Origin: Pseudomonadota bacterium
Lineage (GTDB): Bacteria > Myxococcota_A > Polyangia > GCA-2747355
Direction of reading: 5' to 3'
DNA: 64,000 bases
NCBI GenBank assembly: GCA_016711215.1
Contig: JADJTL010000004.1
Location: forward strand, 186,001-250,000
Below, piece by piece: positions 7,855-15,858 of this stretch. The number at the start of each line of letters is the position of its first letter. Position 1 is the first letter of the stretch. The notes beneath the pieces were generated by a model. The model saw only the letters and a program-made list of their open reading frames with translations, was not told the origin of the DNA and ran no database searches. The position numbers and the translations under genes are program-made.

Positions 7855-8657
7855 GCGCGCTGGGACGGGGCGTCGGCGCGCTCGCCGTGCTCGCCCCGCT
7901 GCCTGGCTTCGCGGAGACGGCGTTTCGCCGCGCCCTGCTGCTCGAGCTCGTGCTCGCCGCCCTCACCTATCTAGCCCTGCGGCGTGTCACGGCGCCTTAC
8001 GGACGCCACGCGCGACCGGGCTGGGGCCCCGTGCTTGCGGCGCGCCTCGGCTGGACGCTGATGGAGCTGCCGGCGCTGCTCGGCTTTCTCGCGGTCTTCG
8101 TTGCGGGAAGCCAACGCGGCGAGCTCATGCCGCTGCTGCTCGCCGCGCTCTGGACGCTGCACTACGCCCAGCGCAGCCTCGTCTTTCCCTGGCGTCTGCC
8201 GCCGACGGCGCGTCCCCTGCCTGTCCTCGTGGTCGCGCTCGGCCTGCTCTTCAACACGCTCAACGCGCCGATCAACGCCTACTGGCTCGCCGAGGTCGCG
8301 CGCTATCACGCACGCTGGCTGCTCGACCCGCGGCTGATCTTCGGCGTCGTGCTCTTCTTCGGCGGGTTGGCCATCAACTGGCATGCGGACGCCGCGCTCT
8401 TGCGCTTGCGTCGCGCCGGCGGCTACCGAATTCCCCAGGGCGGGCTCTTTCGCTGGGTCTCCTGCCCCAACTATCTCGGCGAAATCGTCGAGTGGTGGGG
8501 CTGGGCGCTGGCCGCCTGGTCGCCGGCCGGCGCGGTCTTTGCGCTCTACACCATGGCCAACCTGCTGCCGCGGGCCCTCGCGCATCATCGTTGGTATCGC
8601 GCACGCTTCGCCGACTACCCGCGCCAGCGCCGGGCCCTCCTGCCGCTGATTTGGTGA
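7851..8657 (+). CDS. Steroid 5-alpha-reductase-like membrane enzyme (DUF1295 type)
   Basis: 268 residues starting at GTG 7851, which overlaps the stop of the preceding lipoprotein gene (GTGA). About six membrane helices are visible. The C-terminal part carries the 3-oxo-5-alpha-steroid 4-dehydrogenase signature: GLAINWHADAALLRLR, YRIPQGGLFRWVSCPNYLGE, then EWWGWALAAWSP, and ends HRWYRARFADYPRQRRALLP. That pattern (...NYLGE...E..GWAL...YP..R.A..P) is the conserved cofactor-binding and catalytic half of this NADPH-dependent enoyl reductase family. The substrate could be a steroid, polyprenol or fatty acyl chain. Confident of the family, not of the substrate. Confidence 0.88.
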   Translation: MSALGRGVGALAVLAPLPGFAETAFRRALLLELVLAALTYLALRRVTAPYGRHARPGWGPVLAARLGWTLMELPALLGFLAVFVAGSQRGELMPLLLAALWTLHYAQRSLVFPWRLPPTARPLPVLVVALGLLFNTLNAPINAYWLAEVARYHARWLLDPRLIFGVVLFFGGLAINWHADAALLRLRRAGGYRIPQGGLFRWVSCPNYLGEIVEWWGWALAAWSPAGAVFALYTMANLLPRALAHHRWYRARFADYPRQRRALLPLIW

Positions 8658-8814
8658 GCTGCCCCCGCGGGGTCGCCCAGCGCCACGCCCAGCGCCAGAA
8701 CTGGCGCGCTGGCGCAAGCGGCGGCTAGCATGGGCGCGTCGCCTCGCCGGTCCTGACGGAAGGCGGCTGCCCGTAGCCGCTCGACGCGCGCTTGCGCCGA
8801 GCCGAGGAGCTTCG

Positions 8815-9846
8815 ATGCTATCACTGGCGCTGGCGGCTAGTACCCTGGGCTCGAGCCTGGGTTCGGGCCTGCTGCTCGGGTTATTGGGCTGGGTGGTGCT
8901 CCGGGTCGTGCTGCCCGGCTTCTACACGGTCGATCAGAGCGAGCGCGCCGTGCTCACCACCTTTGGGCGGGCCCGGCGGCTCCCGGGACCGACGACCGCC
9001 GACCTGCCGATCGCCGAGGCGCTGCGTCCCGACGAGCGCGAGCGCTATCGCTATCCACAGGTGCAGGTGATCGGTCCCGGGGGCCCCTACTTTCGCTGGC
9101 CCTGGCAGAGCGTCCACAAGGTGTCGGTCGCCGTGCAGACGATGAACATGGCGCTCGACCCCGAGGATCCCGGCGCCAATCACGGCGGCTCGGTGCTCGA
9201 GGCGGTGACCAAGGATCAGCTCAACACCGGGCTGACCGGCGACGTGCGCTTTCGCGTCAGCGAGCAGAACCTCTATGCCTACCTCTTCGCGATCAAGCGG
9301 CCGATCGCCCACGTGATGGGCTACTTCGTCTCGGTCTTGCGGCAGAAGATCGCCTCCTTCGAGGCGCCGCAGCACGCGCTCGGGCAGGCCGAGAACGGCG
9401 CGGCGCTCGACCTGGCGCAGGCCGAGGGCATCTCGATCAACGACCTGCGCAAGAACCTGCGCGACATCAACCAGCACATGGATCTTGAGTGCCGCAGCTC
9501 CGAAGCGCGCTACGGCGTGGCGCTCGATGCCTCGCTGATCACCAGCATCGACCCGCCCTCCGAGGTGGAATCGGCGCTGGCCGCGATCAACACCGCCCAT
9601 AATCACGTCTCGTCGGATATTTCGCTCGCGCGCGCGACCGCCGACCAGCGCATCGTGCAGTCGCGGCGCGCGGTAGAGATCGAGACCTTGCGGGCGCAGG
9701 CCGAGGTGCAGCCGCTGCAGGCGCTGGCCACCGAGCTGGAGCTGCTCCAGGCCAACGGCCCCGACGCGCTTCGGGCCTATCGGCGCTTCGTGGCGCTCGA
9801 GCTGCTCGGTCGCGCGCAGCAGCACGTACGGGAGGTGCGCTCATGA
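8815..9846 (+). CDS. SPFH/band-7 membrane protein, HflK-like
   Basis: 343 residues. GAGGAG lies 6 bases before the ATG. One N-terminal membrane helix (about 15-35) is followed by FYTVDQSERAVLTTFGRA, the classic opening of an SPFH (stomatin/prohibitin/HflK) domain, and by PGGPYFRWPWQSVHKVSV. The C-terminal third is a long charged helix (about 265-343), as in oligomerising band-7 proteins. It ends overlapping the next gene, a second SPFH protein, by 4 bases. Such pairs usually form a membrane cage or a regulator of an FtsH-type protease; no protease gene is nearby. Confidence 0.9.
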   Translation: MLSLALAASTLGSSLGSGLLLGLLGWVVLRVVLPGFYTVDQSERAVLTTFGRARRLPGPTTADLPIAEALRPDERERYRYPQVQVIGPGGPYFRWPWQSVHKVSVAVQTMNMALDPEDPGANHGGSVLEAVTKDQLNTGLTGDVRFRVSEQNLYAYLFAIKRPIAHVMGYFVSVLRQKIASFEAPQHALGQAENGAALDLAQAEGISINDLRKNLRDINQHMDLECRSSEARYGVALDASLITSIDPPSEVESALAAINTAHNHVSSDISLARATADQRIVQSRRAVEIETLRAQAEVQPLQALATELELLQANGPDALRAYRRFVALELLGRAQQHVREVRS

Positions 9847-10784
9847 CCCTGATTATCGGCGCGCTCTCGCTGGTGCTCTGGTCGGTGCTGATCCCCTTCG
9901 GCTTCACCCTGCTGCGCTTGCTCGGCGTCTATGACGTGGTGCACGAGGGCCGCTGCCACGTCTACACGCTCTTCGGCAAGGTGGTCGGCGTGATGCGCGA
10001 GCCCGGGCTGGTCTGGCTCTGGCCGCAGATGGGGCCGACGGCGCTGATCGTGCGCTGGCTCGGTACGCGCTACGTCGTCGATCTGCGCCGCGACCAGACC
10101 TATATTCGCTCGCAGCCCGTCAACTCGGAGGAGGGCGCGCCGATGGGCATCGGCCTCTGGTACGAGATGTTCGTCAGCGATCCGGTGGCCTTCCTCTTCG
10201 CCAACACCGACCCGCGCGGCTCGCTGCGCTCCAATGTCTCGAACGCGGCGGTGCGCTGCCTGAGCAACATGCCGCTGGCGGCGATGCTGCAGACGCGGCA
10301 TTCGATGAGCGAGAGCGTACGCAACGAAGTCTCGCCGGAATCCCATAAGTGGGGCTATCGGCTGGGCAGCGTCTATGTGCGCAAGGTCCACTTCCGCGAT
10401 GTCGGGATGCTGCGGCAGATCGAGGAGAAGGTGGTCAACCGCCTGCGCCAGGTGACCTCGGCGATTCGCCAGGAGGGCGCCAACCAGGTCAGCGTGATCA
10501 CCAGTGGCGCCGAGCGCGAGGCGGCGGTCGACTTCGCCAAGGCAGCCGCGCTGCGGCCGCAGATCGTCGGCGGCGCGCTGCAGCGCATCTCACGTGAGCG
10601 CGAGGTCGCCGAGACGCTCTTCGACGTGCTCGAGACGCAGCGCCTGCTCGAGTCCAAGGGCAGGCTGACGCTCGTGCCGGCGCGCAGCGCCGAGCTGCTG
10701 CCCCAGCTCCTGACCAGCGCCAGCCTCGAGCACGAAGGCGCGGCGGAGCGCTCGCTCGTCCCCGTCGCCCGCGCCGCGCGCTGA
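9843..10784 (+). CDS. SPFH/band-7 membrane protein, second of a coupled pair
   Basis: 313 residues; the ATG lies in the ATGA overlap with the preceding gene. An N-terminal membrane helix (about 1-28) is followed by YDVVHEGRCHVYTLFGKVVG, REPGLVWLWPQMG and a band-7-type beta/alpha region. The C-terminal half (about 195-270) is charged helix with AEREAAVDFAKAAALRP, like the coiled-coil of HflC-type partners. It differs enough from the upstream protein to suggest a heteromeric complex. The gap to the next gene (85 bases) suggests the coupled unit ends here. Confidence 0.87.
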   Translation: MTLIIGALSLVLWSVLIPFGFTLLRLLGVYDVVHEGRCHVYTLFGKVVGVMREPGLVWLWPQMGPTALIVRWLGTRYVVDLRRDQTYIRSQPVNSEEGAPMGIGLWYEMFVSDPVAFLFANTDPRGSLRSNVSNAAVRCLSNMPLAAMLQTRHSMSESVRNEVSPESHKWGYRLGSVYVRKVHFRDVGMLRQIEEKVVNRLRQVTSAIRQEGANQVSVITSGAEREAAVDFAKAAALRPQIVGGALQRISREREVAETLFDVLETQRLLESKGRLTLVPARSAELLPQLLTSASLEHEGAAERSLVPVARAAR

Positions 10785-10869
10785 GGCCGCCCTGGCGCGG
10801 TGACGCCCGGGGCGCTGAGGCTTGCCGGCCCCGCGTGGCCCATGCGATAGCTCCCCGGTGGGGGCCCTG

Positions 10870-12153
10870 ATGTTCCTTTTGCCAGCTAGCGGTTGCTCAC
10901 GTCGGCCCCGGGTCGCGCTGCGGCGCGGCTGCGTCGTCTCGCTCTTGCCGCTGCTCCTCGCGGGGCGCGCCTCAGCAGAGGGCGCGCGCGTGCAGCCGCG
11001 CGCCTTGGAGTTCGCCATCGGTCGTCACGCCTTCGTTGTGGCGCCGCGCGGCGCGGCGACGATAGAGGTCCACCGTGCCGGCGTGCCCGGAAAGGATCGG
11101 GCGTATGCTGCCGTGGCGCAGCGCTTCGCTCCTGCTGGCGTCCGCCCGCGCCAGGGCGGGGGAGCCTTCATCGGCAACGAGACCGGCCCGGGCGGCGACG
11201 ACGCCGCGCCGGCGGGGCTCTTGCTCGGGTCCGCAGGTCAGCTGGCGCGGGTCGACGTCTTCGGCGTGGAGCCCGGAGCGCGCACCCGCCCCGCGGCGCG
11301 GGTCTTCGCGGCGAGAGACTGCCTCGGCGGTGGCTGCCGATCGCGCAGCGGGCCGCTGCTGACCGCCCAGCTCCTCGAGCGCTGGCGGCAAGAGGGTACG
11401 CGCCCGTCTGCGATCGGCTTCGACGTCGATGGCACCCTGGTGGAGCGCTACGTCCCGGGGGCGGGCGGCTTCGGCCATGCGACGCTCGATGATTACCCGC
11501 TGCTCCGGTCCGAGCTGGTGGCGCTCGTAGGCGATCAGCACCCCTTCTTCTTTCTCACGCGCAGCCCCCTTGGCTCGGTGCGCGAGCGGCTGCTCGACCC
11601 CCTCGCGGGGGCGCTTTTCCATGCCTGCATCTCGGCGCCCCTGCCGACGTGGATTGTTTCCAGCAGCCTGACGGTGCTGGACGAGCTGCGCCTCGACGGG
11701 TCGGGAGGGCACGGCACGGTGCGGGCAGTGCGGGCGGTGCGGGCAGTGCGGGACGCCGAGTTCGGACGAGAGTTCCGGCTGCTGCCCGCCGAGCTCGAGG
11801 CGATCCTCGAGGTGGTGCAGGGCCCCCAAGGGCGCGGCGGGCTCTTGGCGGCGGCGTATCAGCGGGCCATTGGCTGGAAGCAGCGGCTGCAGGCGGCGGG
11901 CGCGCTCCCTGCTCGCGCGCTGGCCCGCTATCGCGGTCTTCTCGGGGCGCTCGAGCTGCCCGCCGCCGACAGCCCGAAGCTCCGCCCGGTGGTCGAGGTG
12001 CGCCCGGGTGACGTCGTGCTGAACGATCCGCTTGGGCCCGACGTGCGGGTGCTCAGCATGAACCCGATCGCTCCTGGCCACCGCGCTGCCTTAGCCAACG
12101 CGCTCGTGGGCGCCCTCGGTGGCACAGCCGCCCACCGCGGCGCAGCCCACTGA
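10870..12153 (+). CDS. Exported HAD-superfamily protein
   Basis: 427 residues from the ATG at 10870, preceded by GGTGGGGG; an upstream in-frame start at 10822 has no better site. An Arg-rich n-region and hydrophobic core (VVSLLPLLLAGRASA) form a signal peptide. At about residues 181-190 is AIGFDVDGTLVERY, the HAD motif I (DxDGT, nucleophile Asp near 185); FFFLTRSP about 40 residues later fits motif II. The arrangement is like secreted class-B acid phosphatases, but the 180-residue N-terminal part and the C-terminal extension are unrecognised. A 9-bp array inserts Val-Arg-Ala repeats near residue 285. It leads a group of three exported unknowns. Confidence 0.7.
   Translation: MFLLPASGCSRRPRVALRRGCVVSLLPLLLAGRASAEGARVQPRALEFAIGRHAFVVAPRGAATIEVHRAGVPGKDRAYAAVAQRFAPAGVRPRQGGGAFIGNETGPGGDDAAPAGLLLGSAGQLARVDVFGVEPGARTRPAARVFAARDCLGGGCRSRSGPLLTAQLLERWRQEGTRPSAIGFDVDGTLVERYVPGAGGFGHATLDDYPLLRSELVALVGDQHPFFFLTRSPLGSVRERLLDPLAGALFHACISAPLPTWIVSSSLTVLDELRLDGSGGHGTVRAVRAVRAVRDAEFGREFRLLPAELEAILEVVQGPQGRGGLLAAAYQRAIGWKQRLQAAGALPARALARYRGLLGALELPAADSPKLRPVVEVRPGDVVLNDPLGPDVRVLSMNPIAPGHRAALANALVGALGGTAAHRGAAH
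11719..11752. repeat. 9-bp in-frame tandem array inside the HAD gene
   Basis: Units gtgcgggca/gtgcgggcg repeat 3.7 times in frame, encoding Val-Arg-Ala. Same class of short GC-rich arrays as elsewhere in the window, with a different unit. Confidence 0.85.
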
Positions 12154-12299
12154 TCGGGCCGCGAGGGATCGGGCTGCGAGGTGAAGGGCGTGGTTGGCGT
12201 GGCTGCGGAGGTCGCTGCGCGCGCCCTTTCTTATCCTGGTTTTGATCCTGGTGTTGATCTTGGTGCGGGCGGTCTCGCGGAGGGAGGGGGGGAGCAATC

Positions 12300-13385
12300 A
12301 TGATCCAAGTCAGAGGAATGAGGGCAGGCAGGCCGGGACGCCTGCGGGTGGCAGCGCGGGGCGGCCTGCTGAGCGCGGTGCTCGCCGTCGCTTTCGTCGC
12401 GACGCCGGCGGCGGCGTCACGGCCGGCGCGCTCGACGCCAGCGCGAGGGAATCGCCGTGGCGCCATCCACCGCGTGTTTCCATCCGTGCGGCTCGCGCAG
12501 CCCGGCGAAGCTCAGGACGAGGCGATCGCCGTGCGCGCCGGCTCTCGGGGACTACCCGCTCAGATCACGCTCTTCGTCCCGGCGGCGCTGCTCGGGCTCG
12601 AGCGTGGACCTGCCGGCTCGCCCGTCCGATTCGAGCACGGTGGAGTCGATCGGGTCGGCGGGAGCCCGGGCGACCATCCGCGGGAGTTGCTCCGGGATGA
12701 TTGGGCCAGGGGGAGCCTTCTGCGCGTCTGGCTGGAAGGCCAGGCGCGGCCGCGCGCCCGCGGCGAAGGGGCGCGCAAGACGAGGCACCAGAGGCCGGCG
12801 ACGAGGGACACCGAGCAGCAAGGGATCATGTCGCGCTACTGGAGGGCGGTCATGATCGGCGTCGCGCCGGAACCGGGCGCTCCCCTCCTGCACGGGCATG
12901 CGTCGGAGGTCGCTGCGGAGTGGTCGCACCGAAGCGCAGCGGTGGCTCGCGCTCAACACAGCGTGGCCGCCGCGAGGCGCGGCGGCCAAGACACGGAGTT
13001 GCGGGGGGAGATTGCTGCGTTGGCAGCGGCGCGCGAGGGCTTACGCGCCTGGGCAGGCCTCGCCGCGCGGCTCGTCACTGAGGGTATTTCTGGGCCCGGG
13101 GTGCGGTTGCTCACCGAAGCGAAGGCGACGGCCCCGACGCGGGCCGAGGGTCTCTCGGGGCTCTTCGGCTACCCAGCGTCGGGTGCAGAGAGGCTCGCGC
13201 CCCTCTTCGATCCGGCCACGGCCAGGGCGTTCGTGGCGGTCTTCAACGACCACGGCGTCGTCTTGCCGGTTGGGGCCAGGACGAGGATCAATCGGGCCTT
13301 GAAGCAGGCGAGGCAATGGGGCTCGCGCGGCAAAGCCGCCGTGGCCGCCCTGAGCGCGCTGAAGGAGCTGAGGTTTGAGGATTGA
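12300..13385 (+). CDS. Exported protein of unknown function
   Basis: 361 residues; a strong purine block (ggagggagggggg, about 12281-12293) precedes the ATG. The signal peptide is LLSAVLAVAFVATPAAA near residues 23-40. The rest is Arg/Ala-rich with no recognised family. Residues 205-260 look helical. A C-terminal block (ALFDPATARAFVAVFNDHG region, about 300-361) is the best-structured part. It lies 146 bases after the HAD gene and points towards the convergent ATP-grasp gene. Base composition and codon use fit a real gene, but function is open. Confidence 0.6.
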   Translation: MIQVRGMRAGRPGRLRVAARGGLLSAVLAVAFVATPAAASRPARSTPARGNRRGAIHRVFPSVRLAQPGEAQDEAIAVRAGSRGLPAQITLFVPAALLGLERGPAGSPVRFEHGGVDRVGGSPGDHPRELLRDDWARGSLLRVWLEGQARPRARGEGARKTRHQRPATRDTEQQGIMSRYWRAVMIGVAPEPGAPLLHGHASEVAAEWSHRSAAVARAQHSVAAARRGGQDTELRGEIAALAAAREGLRAWAGLAARLVTEGISGPGVRLLTEAKATAPTRAEGLSGLFGYPASGAERLAPLFDPATARAFVAVFNDHGVVLPVGARTRINRALKQARQWGSRGKAAVAALSALKELRFED

Positions 13386-13443
13386 CGTGGCGCCTGCATC
13401 GGCGCCGCGCTGAGCCCTGCGAGGGAGCGCGCTGGCCCACGCA

Positions 13444-15231
13444 TCAACCGCCGTTGAGCACGCGGCGCAGCTCGCGCTGGAGCTTGCCGACCTGCAGTCG
13501 GGCGCTGCGTAGGTCTGCCGGCGCGTCGGAAGCGCTGGTGGCCACGAAGGCCGCGCCGAACTTGCGCTGCGAGGGCTCGTCTACGGTTAGCGCGCCGAGC
13601 AGGGCCGGGACGATGCCCTGGCCCCGCGCGGCGTCGTAGAGCAGCCCGTGCTGCTCCAGCAGGGCAAGGAGCCTGTCGGGCTCGAGCGCCTCGACCGCCC
13701 TTCCGAGCGCCAGACGGTCGAGGTTGTCGGTCTGGCGATAGACCACGACGCTTCCCGCCTGCGTGCGCAGCAGGCCCTCTTCGAACTTCGCCCCGGTCGC
13801 GCCCTTGGCGAGCTGGGCCGCATAGCGCGTCGCGGGCGTCCGCAGGTTGATCTCGCAGGCCTTGAGCGCCAGCTCCGTGCCGCCGCCGGGCAGGCGCGTA
13901 CGCTGGCCAAGGACATCGATTCCGACGGGTCCGACGACGCCGGCGCGTGCCAGCGTGCCGCCCACAACCCGACCGATGCGGCTCAGCTGCGCCGCGAGGG
14001 CTGGCTCCAGCGGTTGCTCGCAGCCGAGGTAGTGGCCGTGCCGCGTCAACTGGTGGTGGCAGGACTCGACCTCAACGCCCCCGTCAGGGTGTAGCAAGAG
14101 CTGCACGCTGAGCTCGCGCGGCCGTGGCAAGTATTCCTCGACCACGACGCCAACCCGGGCCAGCTCTTGGCCGAAGCTGGCCCAGGTCTCTCGCGTCGGA
14201 TCGTCGGCGGCCTTGCCGCGATCGCTGGCGAAGGCGAGTTCGGTCCTGTCGGCGAGGCGCTCTTCGATCGCCGTCGGGCGCTGCGCGGCCGGCAGTCGGG
14301 CCAGGCCGGGGAGGTTGAGGAAGGCGATACCCTCGCCGGAGGCGCCGTCATTATGCTTGATCACGATGCGCCGGCGACGCGGGTGCGCTGCTACGTACTC
14401 GCTGACGGCCGCCACCACCGCGTCCGTGCTGCGCAGGGGCTCGAAGGAGCCCTCGAGATGGGGCACCTCGGCCTCGGCGAACCAGTGACGCGACGCGGCC
14501 TTGGTGCCGAGCGCGCGCTGTTTCGGCGTGGCGCCCCAGATCGGCACCTCGAGCAGGCCGGCGATCCGCGCCACGTCAGCATCGACGCTGTAGGCCGAGA
14601 GCCTGACGTCGTCGGAGCGGTCCCGCGCGGCGCCGACAGCGTCGACGAGCGCGTCGTATGCAGGCCGATCATGCCGCAGCGCGCGCAGCAGCGACTCTCC
14701 CGGCCTTCGCGGCGAGGCGATCACTGACAGGCGCTGCCTGGCGTCGGAGCGACCCGCCTCGGGCAGGCCGCGAAAGAGCGCGTTCAGCTCCAGCGCCGAG
14801 GGCCGACGCGTCAACACGACGATCGAGTGCGCGTCTGGGTCGGCGAGCGCCGCGACGGCCGCGGGCAGCGCGCGCTCGTCGTAGAAGGGCACCGTCGCTC
14901 CCGCGGCCTTGGCCATCACCCAGCCGTTGAGGTTGAGGGTGTGCAGGTAGAGGGTCGTGCGGCCCCGCGTGGGCGCCGCGGCCGAGCGGAGGGCGGTGAA
15001 TCGACGCTGTGTACGCTCGTAGTTCTTCTGGAGCTCCCTGTCGTCCGGAAGCGCTGCCCGCGCCCGTAGAGACCCGGGGCCGTACGCCTGCGTGCCCCGT
15101 CGGAGCTCGGCGCTGGCTCGCGGGCTCCCACCAGAGACCAGGCCGAGGCAGAGCAAGAACGCGAGACGCTGCGAGCAGCGTCCCACCTGAGGATGCGATC
15201 GGAGCGCCTTGAGCTGGGCCGCCTTGAACAT
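13444..15231 (-). CDS. PGM1-like ATP-grasp peptide-ligase family protein with signal-like N-terminus
   Basis: 595 residues from the ATG at 15231, which has AAGGGAGC about 6 bases upstream; the frame extends to 15339 but that part is low-complexity. A pre-ATP-grasp region (about 85-250: TLYLHTLNLNGWVMAK, HSIVVLTRRPSALELN) is followed by an ATP-grasp fold: IVIKHNDGASGEGIAFL (about 287-303) is the nucleotide-binding loop, VVVEEYLPRPRELSVQLLL the next strand, and KACEINLRTPATRYA carries the metal-binding E..N. This matches ligases related to PGM1 of pheganomycin biosynthesis. Residues 1-41 have a long basic n-region, the core LAFLLCLGLVSGG and PRASA, which looks like a Sec signal or membrane anchor. 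That is odd for an ATP-dependent enzyme. Confidence 0.82.
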   Translation of the reverse strand: MFKAAQLKALRSHPQVGRCSQRLAFLLCLGLVSGGSPRASAELRRGTQAYGPGSLRARAALPDDRELQKNYERTQRRFTALRSAAAPTRGRTTLYLHTLNLNGWVMAKAAGATVPFYDERALPAAVAALADPDAHSIVVLTRRPSALELNALFRGLPEAGRSDARQRLSVIASPRRPGESLLRALRHDRPAYDALVDAVGAARDRSDDVRLSAYSVDADVARIAGLLEVPIWGATPKQRALGTKAASRHWFAEAEVPHLEGSFEPLRSTDAVVAAVSEYVAAHPRRRRIVIKHNDGASGEGIAFLNLPGLARLPAAQRPTAIEERLADRTELAFASDRGKAADDPTRETWASFGQELARVGVVVEEYLPRPRELSVQLLLHPDGGVEVESCHHQLTRHGHYLGCEQPLEPALAAQLSRIGRVVGGTLARAGVVGPVGIDVLGQRTRLPGGGTELALKACEINLRTPATRYAAQLAKGATGAKFEEGLLRTQAGSVVVYRQTDNLDRLALGRAVEALEPDRLLALLEQHGLLYDAARGQGIVPALLGALTVDEPSQRKFGAAFVATSASDAPADLRSARLQVGKLQRELRRVLNGG

Positions 15232-15496
15232 CGGGGCTGCTCCCTTCCGGCGCGTGGGCGGGGATGACGGGGCGTCCAACCCCGACGCTCGCTTACGCGC
15301 CCGGCGCGGAGCTGTCGGCGATTGTGCTCGCGATGTCAAGACCCGGCCCGCGCACCGGCGCGCGATCGGGCGAGACGCGAAATCTCCCGGAAGCGAGAAG
15401 CGGGTCCCACCTGCTGGCGCCCGCCCAGCCGGCTAGAGGGACGGACTCAAACGTCGCCTGGCCACCCTGCTCCGCGCGCCCGCCCTGAGAACATTT

Positions 15497-15562
15497 CGCG
15501 ACCACTGGAAGATTGAAAACCAGCGGCATCACTGCCTCGACGTCTCCTTTGCCGAGGACAGG
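15497..15562 (+). pseudogene. ISAs1-type transposase C-terminal fragment
   Basis: The plus-strand frame reads RDHWKIENQRHHCLDVSFAE, which matches RDHWKIENQLHHCLDISFAE in the intact transposase at 21390-22541. This is the last catalytic block (the E of the DDE triad is in KIEN). Only about 21 codons remain. The N-terminal remnant of a similar transposase lies next to it on the opposite strand. Confidence 0.8.
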
Positions 15563-15564
15563 TT

Positions 15565-15797
15565 CCCATGCGGCATCTCGAGGAACGTCGAAAGCCACCT
15601 CTCGTTGGCGTCGCCCCAAACCTCCATGGATTCGGCGTCGTCACAGCCGCAAACCATCGCCATCAGCGCCGTGACGATGACCGTCCGCAGCGGATACCGC
15701 CGACCCTGCCCACGCCGCGAATCGCCCAGGCCCATGAGCGCCTCCTCGAAATGCCCGAGCGCCACCAACTCGTTGGAAGAGGTCGGTCGCCAGGTCC
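15565..15797 (-). pseudogene. ISAs1-type transposase N-terminal fragment
   Basis: The minus strand reads ELVALGHFEEALMGLGDSRR, then GQGRRYPLRTVIVTALMAMV and ESMEVWGDANERWLSTFLEM, the N-terminal domain of ISAs1/H-repeat-associated transposases. It breaks after PHG and runs into antisense of the C-terminal fragment, so the two ends of one element now point at each other with the middle lost. Confidence 0.85.
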
Positions 15798-15858
15798 ACC
15801 AGATTCCGCCGGCGCCTGACGAGGCGAGTCGGACATGGAGCCCCTTGGCGCTGGGATG

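Noticed and set aside
8688..8712. Hairpin gcgccag-aa-ctggcgc after the reductase gene as a terminator
   Set aside because: No T-tract follows, and such GC inverted repeats are common in this background.
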